The position numbers were made by a program, and so were the translations under genes. From PNAI01 sp964575715 (lineage in GTDB: Bacteria > Pseudomonadota > Alphaproteobacteria > Rhizobiales > Xanthobacteraceae): a stretch of 11,635 nucleotides of DNA. The stretch is from NCBI GenBank assembly GCA_964575715.1, contig CAZNSG010000105.1:1-11635 (forward strand). Direction: 5' to 3'. Every line of letters starts with the position of its first letter. Position 1 is the stretch's first letter. Positions 6,717 to 11,635 of the stretch are shown in pieces. The notes below the pieces were generated by a model, which saw only the letters and a list, made by a program, of their open reading frames with translations, had not been told where the DNA came from and did not search any database.

Positions 6717-7035
6717 CGGCTAGACATTTTCAGTTTGGGAATTATCCCCTTTAGCCACGTATTATCCGTAGCTAACGGTTTTGTCCGGCCCGTAGCGGGA
6801 CAATTTCCTATATTTTTTGGCGACTTTTTAACGCAGAAACGCGGTGTGCGGTTCCGCGTTACCTATCAAAGATAATTGACCTATTATCAATTTATTTCAA
6901 CAGATATCGCCTTGATCTGTGCCAAAAATGTCGCATTTACAGGTCAAATAGAAACCATTCCGATGATGTTAACTTGACAATAGGTCAATAGAGGTCAAAA
7001 GAGGTGTTTGGTCGTTCCAAGAACGCACAAACCGC
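6717..7035. other. AT-rich gene-free stretch between hisI and the toxin-antitoxin module
   Basis: These 319 bp are clearly more AT-rich than the flanking genes. They hold small hairpins just after hisI: CCGT/ACGG near 6766-6778, and TTGTC (6781-6785) with GACAA (6799-6803) around an inner CCCG/CGGG. Those may help end hisI transcription, although no clean T-run follows directly. The second half holds the repeated AGGTCAA boxes (listed separately). No convincing ORF was found. Confidence 0.6.
6876..7008 (+). promoter_or_regulatory. Operator array of AGGTCAA boxes and promoter region for the toxin-antitoxin module
   Basis: AGGTCAA occurs at 6941-6947, 6982-6988 and 6992-6998, and degenerately (AGGTGTT) at 7002-7008. 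The last three start exactly 10 bp apart, about one helical turn. TTGACCTATT at 6876-6885 is the exact inverse of AATAGGTCAA at 6979-6988. A TTGACA (-35-like) at 6974-6979 overlaps the array, but no good -10 follows at the usual distance. Established knowledge: MqsA-type antitoxins bind palindromes with AACCT/AGGTT half sites, similar to AGGTCA. Inference: the antitoxin represses its own operon here. Confidence 0.55.
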
Positions 7036-7329
7036 ATGCCTTTCGAGCACGAATCCGGTCGCCTACGGAAGCTCGCAAGGGACCGGGGAGTATTGGTCTT
7101 TTATACCGATCATGCCGAAGTGGAGCGAACGAAGGACAACATCTCAAAGCTCGATATTGCCAACATGCTCTGCCGGTGCGTGGTGACGCTTGTCGAGATG
7201 GCCAAGAGCGGTGAAGAAGAATGGAGAGCAGAGGGTACCGATAATGACGGGAGGAAAATAACAGCCGTTGTCGTGGTGTATGAGAAAGTCGCAGAAATCA
7301 AAATTGTCACGACTTGGGCGAATAAATAG
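7036..7329 (+). CDS. DUF4258-like putative toxin of a type II toxin-antitoxin pair
   Basis: This is a 97-residue protein. Features typical of the DUF4258 family are visible: TDHAEVERTKDNISKLDI (about 24-41, with His26 and Arg31), then WRAEGTDNDGRKITAVVVV (63-81), then an IKIVTTW ending (88-94). DUF4258 proteins are small basic alpha/beta proteins often found next to MqsA-type antitoxins and thought to act as RelE/MqsR-like mRNA-cutting toxins. That activity is inferred, not shown here. The ATG at 7036 is the only usable start: the frame upstream reaches a stop at 6970 without another start codon. No ribosome binding site is visible, so translation may be weak, which would suit a toxin. It is 19 bp upstream of the antitoxin gene. 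Confidence 0.75.
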   Translation: MPFEHESGRLRKLARDRGVLVFYTDHAEVERTKDNISKLDIANMLCRCVVTLVEMAKSGEEEWRAEGTDNDGRKITAVVVVYEKVAEIKIVTTWANK

Positions 7330-7348
7330 CAAGCAAGGGGTACAGGTC

Positions 7349-7882
7349 ATGCAATGCGCCAAATGCCAACAAGAATTGATTGAGAGATCCGTGAAGTCGG
7401 AACACATAGAGGACTTGGGCGGACTGGTCGTCAAAATTTTTAATGCTGTGATCGTGCATCGCTGTAAGTGCGGCAACGAGATGGCGGCGATCCCCGATAT
7501 ACAGGGTCTTGCGCGTGCTGCTGCGATTGTGCGCGCGCTTAATCCCCTGCGTCTGGAGGGGAAAGAAGTGCGATTTATCAGGCGCGCATTGAATATGACA
7601 CAGAAGGAGTTTGCCGACACGCTAGAGATGTCCCAAGAGCACCTGTCTCGATGGGAAAATGACCACAAAGGTGTCGGTGGACTTAGTGAGAAATTACTGA
7701 GGCACAGCGTGTGTGCATTGCTGCAAAATGAGGGTGCTTACGTGTATGATCCGGCGGCAATTGTAAACATGCGTTTTCGCGGTCTTGAAGAAGGTGAAGT
7801 CCTGCTGCCCATTGAAATGGTGCGCGTGCGCGTCAGTCGCACAACCGATGACGATGGCGGCGCATGGAGCGAAGCTGCGTAG
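7349..7882 (+). CDS. MqsA-like zinc-finger/HTH antitoxin
   Basis: This 177-residue protein starts at the ATG at 7349, which follows AAGGGG (7335-7340). The open frame extends further upstream but overlaps the toxin gene. An N-terminal zinc site is formed by CAKC (Cys3, Cys6) and CKC (Cys39, Cys41), as in MqsA/YgiT-type antitoxins. A HTH_XRE-type domain follows at about 70-105 (GKEVRFIRRALNMTQKEFAD, then SQEHLSRWEN). Residues after about 130 form an extra C-terminal part rich in acidic residues. The N-terminal half should bind the toxin and the HTH should bind the operator. Order is toxin first, as in mqsRA. The AT-rich base use of the pair, compared with hisI and citE, suggests acquisition by transfer. 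Confidence 0.85.
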   Translation: MQCAKCQQELIERSVKSEHIEDLGGLVVKIFNAVIVHRCKCGNEMAAIPDIQGLARAAAIVRALNPLRLEGKEVRFIRRALNMTQKEFADTLEMSQEHLSRWENDHKGVGGLSEKLLRHSVCALLQNEGAYVYDPAAIVNMRFRGLEEGEVLLPIEMVRVRVSRTTDDDGGAWSEAA

Positions 7883-7911
7883 GCGTGCAATCAATTGCAC
7901 TGTAAATAAAG

Positions 7912-7947
7912 CCCCGGCCTAACCGCCGGGGATTTTTTATTTTTTTT
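7912..7947 (+). terminator. Rho-independent terminator after the antitoxin gene
   Basis: A 7-bp GC stem (CCCCGGC at 7912-7918 with GCCGGGG at 7925-7931) and a 6-nt loop are followed by a T-run at 7933-7947 broken only by A7939. It lies 29 bp after the antitoxin stop codon. The T-run overlaps the last codons and the TAA stop (7937-7939 on the minus strand) of the convergent CitE-like gene. Upstream of the stem, on the other strand, the A-run is weak, so termination should work mainly for plus-strand transcripts. Confidence 0.9.
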
Positions 7948-8812
7948 CGACTCGCGCCAGCAATTGCTTCGCGCGTTCCAGGTGCGGGCGGTCGTACATG
8001 ACGCCGCCGATGCCGATCGTACCGGCGCCGGGATCGGCGGCAAAAGCGGCAATCACCGCGCGCGCCTTGGCAAGCGCCTCGGCGCTCGGCGTGAATACTT
8101 CGTTGATGATCGGCACTTGCGCCGGGTGGATCGCCATCTTGCCGGTAAAGCCGTCGCGGCGGGCTTGCTCGCATTCGCGCCGCAACCCCGCTTCGTTGCG
8201 AAAATCCACATAGACGGTGTCGATCGCCTGCACTTGAGCGGCGGCGGCGCCCGCCAGGCACAGGCTGCGCGCCAGCCGATAGGGATCGAGAAAATTTCCG
8301 TTGGTGTCGCGATTGGCCTCGGCGCCAAGCTCGACCGATAAATCCTCCGCCCCCCAGGTCAGACCCTTGAGCCGCTTGCTCGCGCCGCCATAGCTGCCGG
8401 CGAGAAAAAGCGCGGCCGCGGTCTCGGTCGCGATCGCAACGATGTCGAGCGCGCCATCGGGCAGCCCGTGGATCGCCTCGCGCGCGGTGAGCTTGGCGTC
8501 GCAATGGATGACGGCGCTGCCGCCCTCGGCCTTCGGCAGCATGATGCCGTCGGGACGGCCGGCCACCACGACATCGAGATCGGCGTCGGTGCGCCCAGTC
8601 TGCAACCCGTTGATGCGTACGAGCAGGCGCGGCCGCAACTTGATCGCGCCGGCCTGCTGCAAGAACACCAGCGCCATGTCGCGCGACTGTGTCTTGCGCT
8701 CGGGCGAAATCGAGTCTTCCAAATCGACGATCAGCGCATCGGCGCCGCTGGTCATGGCCTTGTCGAGCTTCTTGGGACTGTCGCCCGGAACGAACAAAAG
8801 AGAGCGCATCAT
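7937..8812 (-). CDS. CitE-like CoA-ester lyase (HpcH/HpaI aldolase superfamily)
   Basis: This 291-residue cytoplasmic protein of the citrate lyase beta-like family splits or hydrolyses beta-hydroxyacyl-CoA esters (malyl-CoA, citramalyl-CoA or similar) in a Mg-dependent way. Seen in the sequence: the N terminus RSLLFVPGDSPKKLDKA, the segment GADALIVDLEDSI (23-35), Arg67 in VRINGL, Glu130 in IATETAA, Asp157 in GAEDLSVELG, and KMAIHPAQVPIINEVFTPS (225-243). These are signature blocks with the Mg/CoA site residues. It lacks the other citrate lyase subunits nearby, so it is a stand-alone enzyme rather than citrate lyase. The start codon overlaps the PhzF stop by 4 bp (ATGA), indicating translational coupling. 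The exact substrate is not determined. Confidence 0.9.
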   Translation of the reverse strand: MMRSLLFVPGDSPKKLDKAMTSGADALIVDLEDSISPERKTQSRDMALVFLQQAGAIKLRPRLLVRINGLQTGRTDADLDVVVAGRPDGIMLPKAEGGSAVIHCDAKLTAREAIHGLPDGALDIVAIATETAAALFLAGSYGGASKRLKGLTWGAEDLSVELGAEANRDTNGNFLDPYRLARSLCLAGAAAAQVQAIDTVYVDFRNEAGLRRECEQARRDGFTGKMAIHPAQVPIINEVFTPSAEALAKARAVIAAFAADPGAGTIGIGGVMYDRPHLERAKQLLARVEKK

Positions 8813-9708
8813 ATGTCAATCGTACCTTCGGTGATCATGATCGCGTTGCCCCCAACAGCTGCGGACGCGAGATTTCTGCCGCGTATCGTCAACATCAGCT
8901 CAATATGGCTTGGCCGTCCCATTTCGTAGCCTTGCTCGATCACAATCCGGTGCTCGCCGTCAATCAGAGTCGTGGCGCGTGCGTAAAATCCAGCGAAGGC
9001 CGCCGCGGCGGCGCCGGTCGCAGGATCTTCCGGGATGCCCAGGCGCGGCGCAAACATGCGGGCATGGAAGGTGCTCGCGGCCTCGACCGCTTCGCGGCAG
9101 AATACAAATGCTGAACTGCGGCTGCCGGCTTCGAACGCTGCATCCCATTTCCCGAGGTCAACGCGGCAGCGGCGGATGGCGTCAAGTCCGTTTACCGGTA
9201 CAAAGGTGAACGCTACGCCTGCGGACCAGCGCGCGGGAGAAAAGCCATCGAAGCCAATATCGCCGGGCGCGAGGCCAAGCGCTGCGGCGATCGCATTGTT
9301 GTCAGCTGGCGTACCGGCTTCTTTCGGCAGTACCGGCAATTCAAACCGCGCATGTCCTCGATCCTTGCCGCCGGGCACAATCGTGCAACGCACCGGCCCG
9401 ATTTTTTCTTCGACGACAATTTCACGTGTGCTGTCGCCACCGGCTTTGAGCGCGATAATGACCGCGGTACCGACCGTCGGGTGACCGGCGAAGGGAAGTT
9501 CGGTTGCCGGCGTGAAGATCCGGATGCTGGCCGCGCTCGTTGGCGCTGAGGGCTTTTGCACAAACACCGTCTCGGGATGATTGAATTCGCGCGCAATGGC
9601 CTGCATACGCTGAGTGTCGAGACCATCCGCGTCGAAAACAACGGCGAGCGGATTGCCGGCAAAGCGCTTGTCAGTAAATACGTCGAGGGTGGCGAAATCG
9701 TACCGCAT
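8809..9708 (-). CDS. PhzF-family isomerase-like protein
   Basis: About 299 residues from the ATG at 9708; a GTG one codon earlier (9711) is also possible. The family consists of two-domain diaminopimelate epimerase-like enzymes, of which PhzF isomerises a dihydro-anthranilate in phenazine synthesis; most members have unknown substrates. Visible signatures: LDVFTDKRFAGNPLAVVF (about 8-25), NHPETVFV (43-50) with Glu46 at the position of the catalytic acid, LPFAGHPTVGTA (about 72-83), and DPATGAAAAAFAGFYA near the C-terminal domain. No other phenazine genes are present, so phenazine synthesis should not be inferred. It lies between the MaoC gene (6 bp before its start) and the CitE gene (4-bp overlap), so it is likely part of an acyl-CoA-related operon. 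Confidence 0.88.
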   Translation of the reverse strand: MRYDFATLDVFTDKRFAGNPLAVVFDADGLDTQRMQAIAREFNHPETVFVQKPSAPTSAASIRIFTPATELPFAGHPTVGTAVIIALKAGGDSTREIVVEEKIGPVRCTIVPGGKDRGHARFELPVLPKEAGTPADNNAIAAALGLAPGDIGFDGFSPARWSAGVAFTFVPVNGLDAIRRCRVDLGKWDAAFEAGSRSSAFVFCREAVEAASTFHARMFAPRLGIPEDPATGAAAAAFAGFYARATTLIDGEHRIVIEQGYEMGRPSHIELMLTIRGRNLASAAVGGNAIMITEGTIDI

Positions 9709-9714
9709 CACAAT

Positions 9715-10212
9715 CTACTGCGTCCGCATGCGGATGAAGGCCTGGCGGCGGCATTCGGCGACCAGCTTGTTGTTCTGGTTGTAGGCGCAATGGTGCAGCT
9801 CGACGATGCCGGCGCCGGCGCGCGATTTCGACTCGCGTTTGCCGATGATCTCTGTGGTGCAATGCACGGTGTCGCCCTCGAACAGGGGATGCGGGAATTT
9901 CACCTCGCTCATGCCGAGATTGGCGATGGTGGTGCCGACGGTGAGGTCGTTGACCGAAATGCCGATCATCAGGCCAAGGGTGAACAGCGAGTTCATCAGC
10001 GGCTGGCCCCATTCGGTTTCCTGCTCGCAGAAGTGCCGGTCGATGTGCAAGGGCTGCGGGTTGAGCGTCATGTTGGAGAACAGCATGTTGTCCATCTGCG
10101 TCACCGTGCGGGTGAGCCTGTGTTCGTAGAGCTCGCCGACCGCGAAATCCTCGAAATAGATGCCGCCGCGCTTGTGCCGCGCGCCCGTTTCCTGCGCTGC
10201 TTTCTGAGCCAT
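9715..10212 (-). CDS. MaoC-family (R)-hydratase/dehydratase
   Basis: This 165-residue single hot-dog-fold protein belongs to the family that hydrates enoyl-CoA esters (or dehydrates beta-hydroxyacyl-CoA). The start is the ATG at 10210-10212, preceded at good distance by GAGGAG. The usual hydratase motif reads NMTLNPQPLHID (47-58), keeping His56; the canonical Asp of the D-x-N-P-x-H motif is not at its normal place, as in mesaconyl-CoA hydratase-like relatives. Other family blocks are GGIYFEDFAVGELY (16-29) and GDTVHCTTEIIGKRESKSR (113-131). First gene of the operon with phzF-like and citE-like genes. Together with the CitE lyase it may form a hydration-cleavage pair, for example for mesaconyl-, methylmesaconyl- or similar CoA esters (inference; compare the adjacent mycobacterial Rv2499c-Rv2498c). 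Confidence 0.9.
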   Translation of the reverse strand: MAQKAAQETGARHKRGGIYFEDFAVGELYEHRLTRTVTQMDNMLFSNMTLNPQPLHIDRHFCEQETEWGQPLMNSLFTLGLMIGISVNDLTVGTTIANLGMSEVKFPHPLFEGDTVHCTTEIIGKRESKSRAGAGIVELHHCAYNQNNKLVAECRRQAFIRMRTQ

Positions 10213-10230
10213 GGCGAAAGTCTCCTCGCG

Positions 10231-10307
10231 TAGTGTGGTGGTTCAGAAGTTCCCTTCATCCCCGCCTCTGAGTCGGTCAAGGGAACTTCTGAACCAAAAC
10301 CACACTA
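10231..10307. mobile_element. Palindromic MITE-like element, copy A
   Basis: This 77-bp element starts TAGTGTGGT and ends ACCACACTA. The arms pair over 9 bp (10231-10239 with 10299-10307) and 17 bp (10240-10256 with 10279-10295); an unpaired AAA (10296-10298) lies between the two stems. The loop is 22 nt. The ends fit a TA-flanked element with GTGT termini, as for IS630/Tc1-type transposition. It sits 18 bp upstream of the MaoC start, immediately before that gene's ribosome binding site, so it is probably part of the operon's promoter or leader. Confidence 0.7.
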
Positions 10308-10322
10308 GAATTATTACATTGC

Positions 10323-10396
10323 TTGTGTCCCTTTGAATCCGAAGTTCGCTAACGCGGGTGCTGAGAATTTAAGCGAACTTCGGATTCGGGACACTA
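10323..10396. mobile_element. Palindromic MITE-like element, copy B (opposite orientation)
   Basis: This 74-bp element lies 15 bp after copy A. GTGTCCC (10325-10331) pairs with 10388-10394, and a 16-bp stem pairs 10335-10350 with 10372-10387. The loop is 21 nt and an unpaired TTT lies in the left arm. The arms match copy A in layout and in the shared core GAAGTTC followed by CTT, with the other differences compensated. The left end is TTGTGT rather than TAGTGT, one base off. Flanking ATTACA (10313) and TGTAAT (10398) extend the palindrome. Confidence 0.7.
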
Positions 10397-10403
10397 GTGT
10401 AAT

Positions 10404-10420
10404 TTAAAGCTTTGTTTACC
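10404..10420 (+). promoter_or_regulatory. Possible CtrA-like binding site upstream of the transglycosylase gene
   Basis: TTAA (10404-10407), seven bases, then TTTACC (10415-10420) resembles the alphaproteobacterial CtrA consensus TTAA-N7-TTAA with one mismatch; ATAACC follows directly. It is 58 bp before the ATG. CtrA often controls flagellar and cell-cycle genes, which would suit a cell-wall lytic enzyme. This is a pattern match in AT-rich DNA only. Confidence 0.3.
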
Positions 10421-10477
10421 ATAACCATTGACTAATTGTTGCGCCAAAGTGGCCACGCGGCCGGGCGGAAAGCAGCC

Positions 10478-11464
10478 ATGTCAGTCGACGCTACGGGCGC
10501 CAGCGCAACAAGCGTGACCGGCGCCATCCGCCAGGCGGCGCAGAAGACGGGCGCAAACTTCAATTACCTGCTCGCCACGGCGCGCATCGAATCCAATCTC
10601 AATCCCAACGCACAGGCCTTGACGTCGTCGGCGGGGGGGCTGTTCCAATTCATCGAGCAGACTTGGCTGGGCACCGTCAAGCATGCGGGGCCGGCGCTCG
10701 GCTATGGCAAACATGCCGATGCCATTACCGTGACATCATCGGGCCGCTTCGAGGTGCAGGATGCAGGGCTGCGCCAGCAGATTCTCAGCCTGCGCAACGA
10801 TCCGAGCGCCAATGCGCTGATGGCGGGTGCGTTCACCAAGTGGAACGGGGACTGGCTCTCGGCCAAGCTTGGGCGGACGCCAACGGAGGGCGAACTTTAT
10901 CTGGCGCATTTCCTCGGTGCTGCCGGGGCGAGCAAGCTGATTACGGCGGCTGCAACCACGCCGCAGGCCGATGCCGCAGCGGTGTTTCCGCGCGCCGCCG
11001 GCGCCAATCGCTCGATCTTCTACAATAAGCAAGGCGAACCGCGCAGCGTCGCACAAGTTTATAATTTGGTGATGGGCCGCTACGATCTGGCGCGCGCGCG
11101 GCCGTCCGTTGCGCCCGCAACCGCGGTCGCGGCACGCGCGACAACGAACCCGGTAGCGGTTGCACCCATGTCCGCGCCGCAAACGACTTCACAGACCGCC
11201 TGGTGGTCCGTGCCGTTGCAGCCCTTGGTGCCGCTTTCGGCGCCGCTCTCGCCATCCGCACCGCCGGCGCGTGCGGCCGACACCAGGCCGGTGTTTCATG
11301 GGCTGTTCCGCACCAGCGATCGGCGCGAAGCGGTGGCGCCGGTGGTGAGCGCATTTTGGGGCTCGCGCGCGCTGTCGGCTCCGTCGCCGGTGGGTTCGAG
11401 TCCGAACCACGCAAATCCGGCCGCGCAGGGCGGTGTGTTCAATCTGTTTCGTGACAGCGGCTAG
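10478..11464 (+). CDS. Lytic transglycosylase (SLT domain) without a visible signal peptide
   Basis: Read from the ATG at 10478 (GGCGGAAAG lies upstream), the product has 328 residues. A TTG start at 10436 is possible but less likely. SLT-type transglycosylases cleave peptidoglycan between MurNAc and GlcNAc. The motif is plain: ARIESNLNPNAQA with catalytic Glu38, then SSAGGLFQFIEQTW (about 49-62). A helical region and a conserved AQVYNLVMGRYDLA segment follow near 190-205. The last 120 residues are Ala/Pro-rich and low in complexity. The N terminus is polar (MSVDATGASATSVTG), with no Sec signal or membrane segment. Export by another route, such as the flagellar apparatus as for FlgJ-type enzymes, is possible but unproven. 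The stop codon lies inside a palindrome (11461-11503). Confidence 0.85.
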   Translation: MSVDATGASATSVTGAIRQAAQKTGANFNYLLATARIESNLNPNAQALTSSAGGLFQFIEQTWLGTVKHAGPALGYGKHADAITVTSSGRFEVQDAGLRQQILSLRNDPSANALMAGAFTKWNGDWLSAKLGRTPTEGELYLAHFLGAAGASKLITAAATTPQADAAAVFPRAAGANRSIFYNKQGEPRSVAQVYNLVMGRYDLARARPSVAPATAVAARATTNPVAVAPMSAPQTTSQTAWWSVPLQPLVPLSAPLSPSAPPARAADTRPVFHGLFRTSDRREAVAPVVSAFWGSRALSAPSPVGSSPNHANPAAQGGVFNLFRDSG

Positions 11465-11503
11465 AGCCTTCTTAGTCTGGATGGAATCAGAGCCAGGCTC
11501 TAG
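11461..11503. repeat. Palindromic segment bounded by CTAGAGCC and GGCTCTAG
   Basis: The 8-bp arms at 11461-11468 and 11496-11503 are perfect inverse copies. The TAG of the left arm is the stop codon of the transglycosylase gene. The TAG of the right arm abuts the IS630-type end (TA then GTGT). No T-run follows, so intrinsic termination is unlikely. Confidence 0.6.
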
Positions 11504-11635
11504 TGTTCTGACTCATTCATTTGCATCCCGCGGCGAGATTAGCCAGGGCCATTGTGGCGCGGCGGTGTTTGCGGATGATGGGTTTGGCCTTTGCGGTCCA
11601 TATGAAGGGTTTCGGGTGGGCATTGCGATGATTGA
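11502..11635 (-). mobile_element. End of an IS630-family insertion sequence, cut by the window edge
   Basis: The element end appears to be at TAGTGTTCTGACTC (from 11501), with TA as the expected target duplication of IS630 elements, which prefer CTAG sites. The transposase gene end lies just inside (stop at 11517). Only the 3' side is in the window, so completeness cannot be judged. Confidence 0.6.
11517..11635 (-). CDS. IS630-family transposase, C-terminal fragment (continues past the window)
   Basis: Reading the minus strand from the window edge gives 38 residues to a TGA at 11517-11519. It includes NAHPKPFIWTAKAKPIIRKH, which matches the typical IS630 C-terminal pattern (N-x-x-P-K-P-F-x-W-T-A-x-A). 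The catalytic DDE part lies outside the window. Too short to say whether the gene is intact. Confidence 0.7.
   Translation of the reverse strand, partial: NHRNAHPKPFIWTAKAKPIIRKHRRATMALANLAAGCK

Noticed and set aside
7004..7186. 60-codon frame starting GTG just after the AGGTCAA array
   Set aside because: It overlaps the DUF4258-like gene in another frame and has no family resemblance; the toxin frame has recognisable conserved residues.
8809..9708. Phenazine biosynthesis role for the PhzF-family gene
   Set aside because: No other phenazine genes are present and the family is mostly of unknown substrate; the operon context is acyl-CoA metabolism.
10436..10477. TTG start adding 14 residues to the transglycosylase
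   Set aside because: No ribosome binding site precedes it and it adds no signal peptide; the ATG at 10478 has a GGCGGAAAG upstream.

Overview
The window looks like chromosomal DNA of a GC-rich alphaproteobacterium of the Rhizobiales/Hyphomicrobiales type (Bradyrhizobium- or Xanthobacteraceae-like). This is inferred from the protein sequences, the GC-rich coding style, and the many short palindromic repeats between genes. No rRNA, tRNA or CRISPR array was seen.

Layout. Positions 1-314 hold no gene but are packed with hairpin repeats. A flavin reductase-like gene (315-935, minus) diverges from a secreted, proline-rich protein of unknown function (1156-2226, plus). Next comes a minus-strand housekeeping block: an IscU/NifU-like scaffold protein (5146-4694), yidD (4681-4358) and thrS (4200-2254). 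Divergent from it on the plus strand are folE (5426-6097) and hisI (6249-6716), with an inverted pair of Rhizobiales-type palindromic units between them.

An AT-rich stretch (6717-7035) with repeated AGGTCAA boxes leads into a likely type II toxin-antitoxin module: a DUF4258-like toxin (7036-7329) and an MqsA-like zinc-finger/HTH antitoxin (7349-7882). A strong intrinsic terminator (7912-7947) closes the module. Facing it on the minus strand is a tight three-gene operon: MaoC-type hydratase (10212-9715), PhzF-family protein (9708-8809) and CitE-like CoA-ester lyase (8812-7937).

Between the MaoC gene and a plus-strand lytic transglycosylase gene (10478-11464) lie two adjacent palindromic elements with TAGTGT-type ends. 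They share a design and look like small non-autonomous mobile elements (MITEs). At the right edge, the 3' end of an IS630-family transposase (minus) runs out of the window; its outer end also begins TAGTGT.

The genes serve separate needs: translation (thrS), membrane protein insertion (yidD), Fe-S assembly (scaffold-like), folate/pterin and histidine synthesis (folE, hisI), acyl-CoA metabolism (maoC-phzF-citE) and cell wall remodelling (transglycosylase). The toxin-antitoxin module, the MITE-like pair and the IS630 end are the accessory parts. The most unusual signals are the helically phased operator array of the toxin-antitoxin module, the MITE-like pair with co-varying arms, and the scaffold protein that lacks canonical ligand residues.
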